Assembly (NCBI RefSeq): GCF_963422355.1
Contig: NC_085099.1
Location: forward strand, 6,309,625 to 6,373,624
Source of the DNA: Corticium candelabrum
Taxonomy: Eukaryota; Porifera; Homoscleromorpha; Homosclerophorida; Plakinidae
Direction of reading: 5' to 3'
DNA: 64,000 nt
Shown here: in pieces, positions 1 to 11,335 of the stretch
How the letters are laid out: each line of letters begins with the position of its first letter
How positions within the stretch are numbered: the first letter of the stretch is position 1
Program-made: the position numbers and the translations under genes
The notes under the pieces: model-generated
What the model was told of the DNA's origin: nothing
The model's database searches: none
What the model saw: the letters and a program-made list of their open reading frames with translations, nothing else

Positions 1-274
1 GATTTTCCAGTAAGCACTAATATACAATCTGCCATTCAGCTAACGAGTTATTGTGACGCCATTAATTATGTGCATCAGGCATCATTGCGATGTGGCGGTA
101 AGTCACGCAAATGAGGCCAAACAAACGTTTCCTCTCAAACAAAGCTTTCTTTGCAAAATTGAGCCAATTTAAGCACCCACCCATATGATTCAAATCCATT
201 CTGCCATGTTGTAAATCAAAAGCTTTAGAAGCCAGGTGAATCAAACAGCAAGATGGCATGCAGGCGCTCAATCA

Positions 275-277
275 CAT

Positions 278-328
<51 letters not shown>
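275..328. repeat. (CA)n microsatellite beside a laminin splice donor
   Basis: A perfect CA tract lies seven bases beyond the donor of the last set-A exon; on the transcribed minus strand it is a (GT)n run starting just inside the intron. The paralogous exon near 22.06 kb has the same arrangement. I recognise nothing in the rest of 1-334; the next laminin exon should lie left of the window. Confidence 0.95.
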
Positions 329-330
<2 letters not shown>

Positions 331-334
331 TTAC

Positions 335-1891
335 CTTCACAGCCAGCACTGTCAAATCCAAAATATGTGTAGTCACACGCTGAGCAAGTTCGAGTGACAA
401 TGTTTGATGCACAATTACACTGACCACCTAGCTTTTCACACAATTGACTAGAACCCAATGTTCCCACATTGTCACAACTACAATCTACACACATCACAAA
501 ACATTCTTAATTCAAAACTACAAAATCAAACAAAGATTGTCTTCATACTCAATGCTCCATTGAAAAGAGCGGCATTGATTAGAATAGTGATATTTCTGCA
601 AAACTCTGTGAGACTTGCTGAAGACGACTGTGGTACAGATTCCCGCACATCATTGCAAGTGAATGGAAACACTAATTGATCACCAAAAGATAACGCCTGA
701 AACTCAGGAAGATCGGTGTGTAATGGCATAAGTAGAAGCTGTAACAAACCCACAATTAAACAATACTTTATCCAAATGTCACATTCATCTAAAACAGACC
801 GAATCAACAAAAAATCCGTCGACGGGATTTCCAGCTCCAGCATTAAGACTGTAAGTAAAGTTAACAATCAGTTCAGAGCCAGCAATCTGCTGTCCAATTA
901 ACGGTCTTTCGTGAGGATTGGCAAATGTAGGTGCAGATGGTAATATGCCTTCATCAGCAAGTACACTTGCCCCATCACCTGATCTCACTGCTGTCAACAC
1001 GACACTGTCAAATGAACTTGGTGCCTACACCACATAATGACTTACTCTAACTCTGACAAGCCCAAGCAACAATTGCTCACCTCATAACGAATAATCAGTC
1101 TATACTGAATTGATCTCTGTGGAACGATCACACGAAACGTAATGCGATTACCATCACCACTCATTCTCACTCCACCCGTTCCAGTAAACTTGCTAAGATC
1201 ACTGACTCGTCTCTCAACCATGGCTCCTCCCTGTGTTGGCAAGCACATAAACGTTTACTAATAACACAACACAAGTCTCTAACTTACACTAAGCCAAGCA
1301 GACTCTGCTTCATAGATGAGACCCTCTAAGAAAGGCAACCAGTGGAAGTCTTCGATGATGCCACAAGTGCGACCAGTCAAACCAGATTTACAAGGACATT
1401 GTCCTGTTAACTGGTTACATGACAGTGATACTGCAGACGACAGGGAGCAACCACATTGTTGACAGCCATTAGCAAAATCACTACCAGTCAGAAAGAACTC
1501 GTCCTAATATATCAACAAGACATGACAGAACTACATCATCTGTATACCATTACAATTCTTACTTGACAAGTGTCACATTTCAGGCCAATCACATCTGCCT
1601 TACAATCACACTGACCAGCATCATTACATGCACCCATCGATGCTGCAGTAGATCCATCAACATTGCAGTTACAAGCTACAACATGTGACATAAGTATCAA
1701 GATCTGTCACCACACAATTGCTTTCTTACGTTCACATCCATCAACATCTGATGCTTGCAGATTAAAGAATCCTGTCTTGCAAGTATCACATTTCAACCCC
1801 TTCACATTGGCTTTACATGTACACTGTCCTGTCGTAGCATTGCAGCTCCCACCAGCTGATGATTCAGAACCAGCAACATTGCACAAACAAT
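335..1891 (-). CDS. Laminin exon set A: LE - LF domain - LE (internal part of a gene)
   Basis: Seven exons on the minus strand: 1891-1730, 1675-1563, 1503-1288, 1230-1081, 1024-800, 738-549 and 484-335. They sum to 1,206 bp (402 codons) with no stop and with GT-AG borders. The first three encode cysteine-rich LE (laminin EGF-like) repeats. The third ends in an F-x-x-L-E-G-L-I-Y-E-A-E segment typical of the start of the beta-chain LF (laminin IV type B) domain. Exons 4-6 complete LF, and exon 7 is the next LE. There is no LN domain, signal peptide or coiled coil, so this is an internal stretch that continues off the left edge. The exons match set B in order, phase and, for exons 4-7, almost base for base. 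It may continue set B (18 kb upstream) or belong to a separate duplicate. Products of this family are secreted basement-membrane proteins. Confidence 0.85.
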
Positions 1892-2221
1892 CTGAAAGTG
1901 ACACCAACATCAGAAGATATAAATTTGCCTTGCAAAGTCTATCATGATCATGATATAGTTTTCTATTTGCAAATGCCTTGCGTAATTAGAACAACTCTTG
2001 CTGTTCAAGTGTCTTCAGAAGACACAGCACTTCACTCCACATCTACAATGTGTTAGTTAGTGCACAAGCAAATTTCAAATACACAGACTTTTAAAAATGT
2101 ATGTGGATGCGACCATGCAAATTAAAGTAGAATTTCGTAAGACACAATGTAGATTTGAGTCAAAGTACAAATTGGTTAGTTCAGATGCAGACTTAATGTG
2201 CCCGTAACGGTTACGTACTGC

Positions 2222-2222
2222 A

Positions 2223-2281
<59 letters not shown>

Positions 2282-2376
2282 TGTATATAAAGGAGAGCTG
2301 TCAACTTCTGTCTGTCCGTCTGTCTATGTGTCTGTCTATCTGTCTGCGTGCGCGTGCGTGTGCATCTGTGTGCGCA

Positions 2377-2448
<72 letters not shown>
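2222..2448. repeat. Compound (TA)n and (TG)n microsatellites
   Basis: A (TA)n run at about 2224-2278 and a (TG)n run at about 2383-2447 flank a TCTG/TGCG-rich spacer. Open frames across it (poly C-V, poly Y-I) are microsatellite artefacts. Confidence 0.95.
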
Positions 2449-2449
<1 letters not shown>

Positions 2450-2451
<2 letters not shown>

Positions 2452-3230
2452 CAGTTCTCCAGGAAGGGCGAGTCCGATCTTCACCAAATTTGGCTCACGC
2501 ACGCCGAATCCGTCCATGTTGAAGGTGAGATTGTCGTCGTCTTCCATACTGCTCCCGCAAAGACACGATTTCCTGCGGATGGAAGTCTCCGCTCACACGC
2601 GAATATCTCAGTAATGGCAATCTCTGCCGAATCTAAACTGCACGTTCCCGACGTCACACGATATGTGCAGAACGTGTCGTCTATTGCGGGCGACGTTGGG
2701 AAAAGGGAAGATATGTTTCTTATATCCGGGTCAAAAATGAAAGATTTTTTCTTATATCTGGGTCTTGAAAAACGCCCACAGTCATTTGCCCATCTACGCC
2801 CATCAAAGAGCTGCCAAGTTCGATACACCTGTTCCCCACAACACCAGCAATGTCTTCGAAGTGACGACGTTCAACAAGACTGTCGAAATGGCGAGAGTCA
2901 CTGCGAGTCGTGACTTGGTATATATACGGGGAACAGATTATCCGGGTGAGTATGTAACTGCACGTGACTTGTAAGTTCCTGCTGCTCAGATATATTTCCA
3001 AACGGGATTCGTGTCAAATAGATGCCAGGTTCCAAACACCTGTTCCTTGCAATGGCAGCAGCAAAATCTTCGAAGTAATGCGGCGTCCAACAGGACCGTC
3101 AAAATGACTTCAACAGGACACTACCAATCGATAATCCGATCAGCAAGATTTTCGGAAACGAGACAGTTCGTTATGATTTATGATCCAAAGCTGAAAAGCC
3201 CTCTAAACCGTGACCATCGTTGCACCGCTC
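2450..3230. repeat. Dispersed repeat, copy 1 (unclassified)
   Basis: This stretch recurs, inverted and diverged, at about 19225-19790. The best-conserved part (about 2465-2510) translates in both copies as G-E-S-D-L-H-x-I-W-L-T-H-A. Sub-segments within it are also related (about 2700-2770; 2800-2880 versus 3015-3110). It starts at the end of a microsatellite and looks like a mobile element, but I do not recognise the family. Confidence 0.6.
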
Positions 3231-3378
3231 ATCCAACTTTAATTCTTTGCTTTTAAAATGTTAAAATGTTGGTAGACTCATATTGAAAGAAATATGAATG
3301 TTGTTGCCCTTTGATATTTTTGTCCCAAGCTAGAGATTTTGAAGAACTTTCAAATGCGCACTTAGGATCCATATTACA

Positions 3379-3664
3379 AGGTCGTGTTGCATGGTAGTAG
3401 TAATTCTTTTCAGTGTTCATCGCATTATACAGTTGTTCGTGTAACAAAATGTAATATCTAATTGGTAAGGTCCATTACAAAAATGAAGTGACGTCAGTCT
3501 GATGTAGGAAATTACTCAGAGGCCATGTTGCACGGTAGTAGCGATTCTTTTCTGTTTTCATTGCATGATAGACTTGTTCGTGTAACAAAATGTAATATAT
3601 AATTAGTAAGTTCGATTAGAACGTGAAGCAACGTCAGCGTGATATAGGAAATCACTAATCCGGT
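3379..3664. repeat. Two tandem copies of a ~143-bp unit
   Basis: The units at about 3379-3521 and 3522-3664 share a GGTAGTAG block, a TTCGTGTAACAAAATG block and an ACGTCAG block in the same order and spacing. No coding potential seen. The remainder up to 3958 holds nothing I recognise. Confidence 0.7.
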
Positions 3665-3958
3665 ACATTCCACAACACTGACCTAATGAAAACGTTTAGA
3701 GATTACTTTTAGTAGAAGTACATGGGAACGTCAGAAGCAAGCATAGAAAAAACAGGTTATTAAAAATGATGTAATGAAAGCATTTATGGACTGGATGTAT
3801 ATATATAGTAGCATCATGTAGATGTACTGATTGAAAACGCATGCACTCAGCATCTAAAAATGAGGTCATGTACGTAACTGGAAGAGTACAGCTGTAGCGT
3901 CAGATGTACAGTAATGGAAGTGCACTCAGCATTTTTGGTCATATTAGAACTGATGTAA

Positions 3959-4621
3959 CTAAAGTCCGTTCAAAGAATGGAGAGCCCGTGGGAAAATTCT
4001 CGTATCTCGGCAAGTACACCCCTACGCCGTTGATAAACATATCATTCGAGAGCACGTGACTAGGTGGAGTCAGATCTCTGGACAAATTAACTCTATTAAT
4101 CCTGGGTTAGTAGATACAGCATGCTTCCGGAAAGAGACTCCTCCCATGCATTACTGACAAAGAATACCGCCAGTAAATGACACCCATGAGACTAATTGTA
4201 TTAATCATTGTTGTCATTCTCGTTGTCTCCTAGGAGGATCTCGTCACTGTCTGAAGAGTCCTCTGCACCTACTAATCTCTCTACCGCTTGTTCTACCACG
4301 CCGTCTGACGTTCTGTAATGGTTTTCCACTTTCTGGATGACGTGGTCGACACACTTCTTCCATTTCGCCTCTGTCACAATTTCAACGCCTTCTCTGGCCA
4401 GTTCGAATTGCAGAAAACTGTTGAACAGGACAGACCCTGACGTACTAAAGTAGATAGATAGTAGGCAGTGAAGGCTGGGTAGCAACTATTGCTCTAATTG
4501 CTCATGTATCGATTGTTAGTATTACAATCCAGGATGATAGCAATATTGTTGTTTCCGCCCTATATGTCTTATCTGGTACCCACATTTCCCATGGGCTCTC
4601 CATTCTTTGAACGGACTTTAG
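3959..4621. mobile_element. DNA transposon remnant with ~39-bp terminal inverted repeats
   Basis: The ends are near-perfect inverted repeats: CTAAAGTCCGTTCAAAG at the left and its complement at the right, extending to about 39 bp. Inside is a minus-strand frame that looks like a transposase C-terminus. A more diverged relative with a similar left end starts at about 8473. It is a short derivative, probably non-autonomous. Confidence 0.75.
4201..4485 (-). pseudogene. C-terminal transposase fragment inside the inverted-repeat element
   Basis: This 94-codon frame holds a segment with W-K-K-C-V-D-H-V followed by S-D-G-V-V and an acidic S-D-S-D-E tail. It resembles the C-terminal tail of a family of uncharacterised transposon proteins of marine invertebrates (recognised from memory of the pattern, not from a search). 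The N-terminal catalytic part is absent, so this is a remnant in which the element's inner part was deleted. The frame's first ~25 residues are probably not original. The family name is uncertain. Confidence 0.45.
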
Positions 4622-6167
4622 AAGTACCTCCAAAATAGTGCTTAGCGTTAAGTCCAGAGTTTGCATCAAGCTATCAAATGCCATGCAGCTTTACATGACA
4701 AGTGCATAGAACTCAATGCTGGAGGTATGTAGCAGTCGGTTATAATTATTGTTTGTGAATTGGAGTCTACACAAGAAGATGCGAACACTCAATTGCCACT
4801 TCATGCAAGGCGGTGCATGCCACTAGTGTCCAAATTCCTTTACACGACACAAATTTCGCCATTATCTAGGGTGCACTCTTGCCTCACAATCTCCTTGTAC
4901 AATAATATTTTGAACAGGAACAAAACAGCGAGTTCGTTGTATTGATTTGTCTGCAATGTCTCGCATTGTAGGCCCATACAGTTTCCCAAGCTCTCGTCGA
5001 TTTGTATGCATTTACTGGACGTGATTCCATCAGTTCATTTGCAGTTTGCGATAAAATGCATGGATTTAAGCGGCTATATGGCAATTGAATGTTCATTATG
5101 TTACAAGAAACATATGACATTGATGAAAACCTTTTTGGGGTACGAGGAAAAGTTTGTGCTTTGTAAGGAAAGTCTAGGTTGCACAACGTTTAATAACAGG
5201 GTTCGATATCAAATATTCTGCAAAAACAGCAGCAGTATCAATCAGTTGCCTCCACGCATGTCGTAATTCTCTAGCTATATCTGTTGCACAAATAACCACG
5301 CGGCAGTCTGAAAGTGTAGTCCCAAAATTCTGACTCCTGTCGGTCCGGCCATGGATGGAAATTTCGTTTCTAAAGATCCGACAACATCAGCTATGCAATG
5401 GTCAGATCAGCTGTCGGCTCCTGAAGTGCTAATGGCATTCATTTCATATTCTTGCAGCAGTAACTGCACTCTGCATGGGCGCTGCTCCTGTTAAGGCAAT
5501 GGACATTTCCAGTGCACTGATGCTTCTAGGTGCTCCTAATAGCTATAGGTTGCAATGAACAGGCAGACTGTGAAATATGTGATAACGGTGTCATCTAAAG
5601 CGGCGATGATAACTTGATCTTGATGAAATTTTCTTTTTCTAGTGCTATACATTCTAAAGTTAGAATTGTTGAAATGTAGCTCTTCTTAGTAGATTAGTAA
5701 AACTATAAAGTCAATAAAAACGATACTACTCTACTGATCACAGCAGTTGCCTCGTATCAACCACCCACTTAGCACATCAAGTCACTATAGACTACTAAAC
5801 TAAAAGTGTTGTGTTTCAGATGATTTATACTGCACTGCACCATATAACAAGGCAAGTACAGTAGAATACGTAGAGATGTTGTAATGTAAGGTTTTCGATA
5901 AAAGAAGTGGGTAAATTACACAGAAAAGGAGTGTATGTCGTGTAGTTGCCATGGCAATGAGCTCATCGTTTGTTTCCCTATTTAGGACACTTTAATCAAA
6001 GGGCAACATTTAAATTTGCAATAAGCACCTTTTAGTTAGTACAAATCCACTGAAAGACAATAGTCGGATGAGGGGTGCAATGACATGTCACAATTCTGGA
6101 GTTGGATTATAGACTATTACATTTTCTTTGTCTTCAACGGGATACTAGCTATATAACAATCAATAGT
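4622..6167. other. Non-coding stretch, nothing recognised
   Basis: AT-rich sequence with only short frames lacking domain signatures, splice-consistent laminin exons or inverted-repeat ends that I can see. Confidence 0.5.
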
Positions 6168-6440
6168 CTCAGAACAAGATAACATTGACCGGGATATAAC
6201 TCTGAACAAAATTCTTCATTGAATTCTGTCCAGCTGATAATTCTTCAGAGATATACTTCATGATAAATTAGAACGGGATACTCATGCAACAACATATAAC
6301 TTACATTGGGATACTCAATTCTTGCTAATTTCTCAGAACAGGATATAATTGAACGGAATATAACTCTGAATGAGAATTCTGTCTTGCTGCTAATTTTTCA
6401 GAAGAGTAAAAATGCATGTGAACTCATGCAACAACAGAAA
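6168..6440. repeat. Degenerate tandem repeats
   Basis: Blocks of the type GGGATATAACTCTGAA, GAATTCTGTC and TTCTCAGAA recur three or four times with drift. No coding potential seen. An AAT-rich stretch (about 6475-6520) follows. Confidence 0.5.
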
Positions 6441-6534
6441 TTTGCATACAACGTTACATTAATTAACTACAACTAATAATAATAATAAAAATTAAAAAAA
6501 CAATAATAATATAATAATACTGCCAGGAAGATCA

Positions 6535-7100
6535 AAGCCAATCGTCCAGACATCTGTCTCAGAAATAAGAAGGCAAACACTTGTCTTATTGATATCAGCT
6601 GTCCTGCTGATGGCAACATTGGTAAGAAACATGCTGAGAAGTTGGCGAAGTACAGCGACTTGCGAGTGGAGATAAGCTGCATGTGGCATTGTCGAACACT
6701 GGTGGTTCCGGTGGTCTTGGGAGCTTTGGGCAGTGCACTCAGGTATTGCACAGTGGCTAGACATTATTCCAGGTCATCACAACCTGCAGCACTTACAGAA
6801 AGCAGTGCTTCTGGGATCTACTCAGATCCTTCGTAAAGTCATGTCTTCTTTCTAGACAGCCGTGATGGTCTAAGTATTTCTGAAGCAGGGTTTGCTTCTG
6901 GTACTTGTAATAGACTTTACAAACCAGACTGATCTGGTTGAGCACGACAATAATAATGACTGCAACCTATATCGAATTGGCTAGTCATTGATCGCCGTGT
7001 GAACTACACAGAAACATGTACCCTGCTAGGCTCACCTGCCGGGTTGGTGGGCGCCCAGATGGGGGGTAAAGACCCCATTTGCCCATTATGAAGGGGCACA
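6535..7100 (+). mobile_element. 5'-truncated LINE (non-LTR retrotransposon) 3' end
   Basis: Plus-strand codons from about 6535 read R-P-D-I, then L-I-D-I-S-C-P-A-D, K-Y-S-D-L-R-V-E-I and V-V-P-V-V-L-G-A-L-G. This is the conserved C-terminal region that follows the reverse transcriptase in many animal non-LTR elements. The expected last segment (L-Q-K-A-V-L-L-G-S, then I-L-R-K-V) is present in a different frame and ends at a TAG at 6853-6855, so there is a frameshift near 6735-6745. About 240 bp of 3' UTR follow, ending in (AAT)n at about 7090. The last ~130 bp recur at 63480-63615. The reverse transcriptase itself is missing: a dead, 5'-truncated insertion. Confidence 0.7.
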
Positions 7101-7266
7101 GCGACACATAATAATAATAGAAATTTACTAACCATTAGTAATATTGATAGCTAATCTGCCCGTGCGGAGAACGGGATGGTGATCTAGTTGTTGTATAAAA
7201 AAATTCAGCAATACCATTGTCAGTGACATTTTATGCAACTCTTGTTGTTGTCATTTGTTGTTAGCC

Positions 7267-7695
7267 GTACAGCAAAACCTTGCTAATCCGAATAGCACTG
7301 TGCCAAGCCCTGTTTGGATTAGTGGAGTTGTTCAGATTACCAAAACACAGACCCAATATACAACTCTGCCAAAACGCATAGCCTTGGAGGTCCAGACCTT
7401 GCCTTGAATAACCAAGATCACTGGTGCATTTACGTATGTTTCTACGTACACCTGATGTTAGTAGCAAACGACACTGTCACAGCTTCAACAATTACATACT
7501 TCTAAGTAATGTGGCAATCAGGACTTAGAATAGTCAGAGGTGCGAATTTGCTGAAAACTAGATTACTGCTCGTGGCAGCAACTCGGATCAGGAGGAATAA
7601 TATGATCTGAGTACGAAAGGAAGGGCGCCAAAGGTAATTCGGATTAGCAAGAATTCGGATTACTTAGGTTGAGATTAGCAAGGTTCTACTGCATT
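7267..7695. mobile_element. pogo/Tigger-like MITE
   Basis: The left end CAGCAAAACCTTGCTAATC and the complement of the right end (CAGTAGAACCTTGCTAATC) form terminal inverted repeats of about 19 bp. The subterminal motif AATTCGGATTAGCAAG is repeated. Ends of the CAGTxxAACCT...AATCCG type are known from pogo/Tigger elements of the Tc1/mariner superfamily. No transposase remains. Confidence 0.6.
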
Positions 7696-7951
7696 ACAAC
7701 CCTTTTGTTTGTACCAGCAAAGAAGCTACTGACTGAAGTGATGGGTAGTGATAAACTGGTGCTGAGTGTTCAGATTTTAGTGTTTTAAATGTGTAAAATT
7801 AGTAGTCAGAGTAACATGCCATGAAACTTTGCATGTTTTATATGTCTGGTTTGATTGGCATTGCTTGGAGTGTGACAAAATCAACTCAAGAGTCTCACTA
7901 ACTATCTACACTATATTATCATACAACTGTTTGTATGTTATTGTGCCTAGT

Positions 7952-8395
7952 TTAAAGGTGCAGGGTCACGGTTGGACATGCGCATTGCATCCCTTTGAAA
8001 ACGGTGCACTTTGGTTCTGATACCTTTTACCAAGCATTTTCCTTACGCCTCGCATCTTTGTGCTCTCGTGACTTAATCTGCCACAAGCAGCCGTACCTAT
8101 ATGTATGCTGACTTCTGGATATTTACTCCCGGATTTGATATCTGTTTTGTCAATAAATAGCACATGCTTTTGGTAAACGTTAAGAGAACTTCTGGTTTGG
8201 ACGCTTTAGTTGAACTTGAATCAATTTGCATCGGTGACACTGACAACGCTCATGACCCAATATGTAAACGTTTACAATATGAAACCCGTCTAAGCTTCCT
8301 TGCTCGCAAGAATGAGCGTCCCTGCCAGTGTTCTTGCTAGCATTTTCGCGAGCATCATCAGTGTCATATTGTAAACTAGGCTTTCGACAAGTAGC
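7952..8395. repeat. Composite of two dispersed repeats
   Basis: The left part starts TTTAAAGGTGCAGGGTCACG, the same end as the TTAA-flanked element at 14.87 kb. From about 8080 the sequence matches 16265-16580 (GCCACAAGCAGCCGTACCTA, then TTACAATATGA). It ends TCATATTGTAAACTAGGC, the end type of the element at 15.81-16.58 kb. This reads as one element interrupted by or joined to another. Confidence 0.55.
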
Positions 8396-8472
8396 GTTAA
8401 ACCTGTTAAATGCAAACTTAACAGCTTTACGTAAATGTAATTTAGAGGTAGTGTTTTAGTTTAGCTCAAGTA

Positions 8473-8935
8473 GTCTAAAGTCCATTCCCGAACAGGAGAA
8501 TACGTGGGGGAAAACCGGTATCTCCTGAAACGGACGTCCTAGCGAGTTGATTCCAACATCATTGGAAAGCTCACAAGGAGGAGGTTCCAGATCAGTTAAT
8601 GAATACTGTGATTGGTTCTTTATTACAGCACAATTAGTAAGTTCCTGTGTGACACGAGCTTGACTCTGCCCTACTCTTGCATTTACACCAGGTGTCAGAA
8701 AACTTCAAACTCACTGCTGTAATGCCTACTACTTGAAAGCTGACACGAACGTACTTTGAACCATGGATTGATAAGTAAAACAGCTGCAGCTAGCAAGCTT
8801 ATGTAGAAGCATTGGCTAAACCTTCCAACGTAATTCATAGCTAAACGTTTCTCCACAAGAAGTAATGAACTACGCCCATCTCTGCTCTTCAATTCCTTTA
8901 TCTATTAACAGCAGTTCCCACGTATTCTCATATTC
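8473..8935. repeat. Probable degenerate inverted-repeat element
   Basis: The left part (CTAAAGTCCATTCCCG, then GAGAATACGTGGG) parallels the 3959 element's end. The complement of GAGAATACGTGGGAACTG occurs at about 8913-8930. The interior has no recognisable gene. Confidence 0.4.
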
Positions 8936-9087
8936 AATGATTTGATATGTCTTTAATTTAATGAGCTACTAAACAGCCAACACACTTAGACTCGATCTAA
9001 TTAGTTACGGAATTGTTACTGACAAACAAGTAAGATTTTACGTACTCACAGCTCAAAATTAACAGTAATTCATACCAGCCAATTAGC

Positions 9088-9947
9088 CTCATCCCCAGGC
9101 GTTCGCCTCGCTCCTCCGTGCAACGCTAGCTCGTCACATGACCAGGCTGTCGGAGCGAGGAGAATGCCTGGTATCTTCAGAGCACATCATGATGGCGTGG
9201 GACCCTTGATTCAATTATGTAAAAGATGTAATCTGACCCTAATGAGATAAAAAACATCACGTGAGGACTAAACTGTAAAGTCCCAAGCTAGAATGACAGT
9301 TGACAATGCCAACAGACTGAGGTGTAGACATCTAGATGATCCTAACCATGCATGTTTGCTGCAATTCCGAGCTAGCAGACTGTAAGAGTCGGGTGCAAAG
9401 TAACATTTTGTTGATCTAGCCCTTCGATATGTCATGATGTACGATGACCATGGCGCGTTTTGGCCACTGCAAGATGATCACTCAGATTCGTGTTGCTCAA
9501 TCTCACCGAATTTACGCCTACACTAGCCAAAAACAAGACTTCTTTCCCCAAAAGAACAACAACAGAGTTCAAGAATCTACGCCCTTCGCCTACCAAGGCA
9601 GATCTATGCACGTCTTCAAGCTTCACAAAAATGGCTTCAAGCAACATACACCTTTGTTTGTCAACCGTGCTCAGCTGCTGTCACAAAAGCGACTTCATAG
9701 CAAGCTCATGGAAAAGCTGTCCATTAAACGAGCTACTTAATTTGCATGCTTCTCACAAGACTGCAGTCTAGATCACACCCATCAATTACGGGGCAAAATT
9801 GCTACCGTATGAGTGTGCATCTTTTAATTACATTACATAATTGTGCTTGAAAGAAACCAGGCGTTCTCCTCGCTCCGACAACCTAGTCATATGACGCGTG
9901 GGTGCTGCACGGAGGAGCGAGGCGAATGCCTGGGGACAAGGCTACCA
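9088..9947. repeat. Pair of ~85-bp hairpin repeats in inverted orientation
   Basis: The segments at about 9096-9172 and 9858-9938 are reverse complements of each other. Each is also internally palindromic: CCAGGC-TTC-CCTCGCTCC at one end and GGAGCGAGG-GAA-GCCTGG at the other. The ~680-bp spacer is unremarkable. They could be two copies of a tiny palindromic element or the ends of one larger element. Confidence 0.65.
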
Positions 9948-9982
9948 ACCAATGGCCTTGCATAATACAAATCACTTATCGT

Positions 9983-10086
9983 ATGGGCAAATCTCAGATA
10001 TTGTTGTTATTCCACCTCAGGTAAGTGGCAGCTAATTACCTTGGGGAATAGCAACGATATCCTCGACGTGCCCATACGATAACTAG
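9983..10086. repeat. ~100-bp foldback element
   Basis: Arms begin TTATCGTATGGGCA (about 9988) and end TGCCCATACGATAA (about 10081), with inner complementarity ATATTGTTGTTATTCC/GGAATAGCAACGATAT around a short loop. A small MITE or a relic of one. Confidence 0.6.
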
Positions 10087-11335
10087 TAATAAAAATCAGG
10101 CAGCCGAGACAGCGTAAGATGTTGCAGAGGGCAAGGAGAGAGTGATTTTTTCAACGTTTCTGACCACCAAATGCATTAATGTCTCATCTCTCACTGCTGC
10201 TGTTTATTCACTATCACTGTGCATTCCAACGTGTTGTCCGACACTCTCACCGTTCGACATAGCAGTAGAACAAATTACCGTGGTAAACGTTGAGATCCTG
10301 GATAAAGAAAACCGACAAGTGGAGGCACTGCCTAACTAACCATGTTTAGATTCTAAACACAATTTACATACAACCAGTTTAAAGCGCAACAAATGGAGAC
10401 ACAGTCTATACTTTCAGTTTTATAGAAGATGTTGTTTCATGTAAGTATCAGCAGTACATTACTTCAATGGCTTTGTAACAACAGAATTTTGCAGTCTACA
10501 TTCTAGGCTAGTTTTAACTCACACAATCATAATACTTAGCTTTGCGTGAAAGATGAGTTTTGACGTTTTCTATAAGTCCAATAACAGGCAAGCTTTTCAA
10601 GGAGAGGGATTGCTCATGCTCATAGCTATGAATGGTATGTTGGGAAGAGATTTAAAGAAACACTTCACCAATTGACGCACTCGCAGTAGACGTTAACATA
10701 CGCTAAGGCCTTGAGCTGCGAACCGAACGCTTGCTGTGTTGCGCTGCGCATTGCTTTGGTCTTGCTTCCGAGGCCAACTACTAGAACACACAAGAGACGG
10801 GTCTAGACGCTTCAGGTGACTCTCAAAGTGAAAGAGAAGTTACAGTTCATAAGCGGCTCAATCGTTCGTACGTTGTACTCCACATGGGTTGTCTTGAACG
10901 ACTTGCGATCGCTCGGTCTTTCACACATTCCTCCGTGTTTCTTTCAGCCATACTACAGTACAAAAAGGCTTGCGTGATGCAAAAAACCCATGGAAATGCA
11001 CATAATCACGTGACACAAAGTGCCTTCATTCTATACCTGAACCATCGCCGTGTGTGTGCTTTTCGCCCTCAATTGAAGGTGAGTCAGCAATGCGAAAGCA
11101 TGTTTTACTTTCGCCTAAGCAAATTTCATAGTCTACACGAAGCGGTAAAATGAAACCTACACTTATTGGACGTTATTCGGAAAACCGCCTTTTTGTTTTC
11201 TAACCTTAGCATAATGCTCTGCTATCAAGTCTGCTCTGAGATAACGCCAAACTTCCCAACTTGTTGTGTGACCAGAAACGTTTAGCGCCAAGGGCAGAGT
11301 CAGAGATGCGCAGACCAGTGAAGTGCTCCTTTAAT
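10087..11335. other. Non-coding stretch, nothing recognised
   Basis: Short frames only. I see no laminin-like exon, RNA gene or repeat boundary that I can defend. Confidence 0.5.

Noticed and set aside
2224..2913. Long open frames over microsatellites (poly C-V, H-T, Y-I), also at 21.3-22.1, 25.6-26.1, 33.6-34.0 and 51.6-51.9 kb
   Set aside because: Dinucleotide repeats are open in several frames on both strands; the peptides only restate the repeat.
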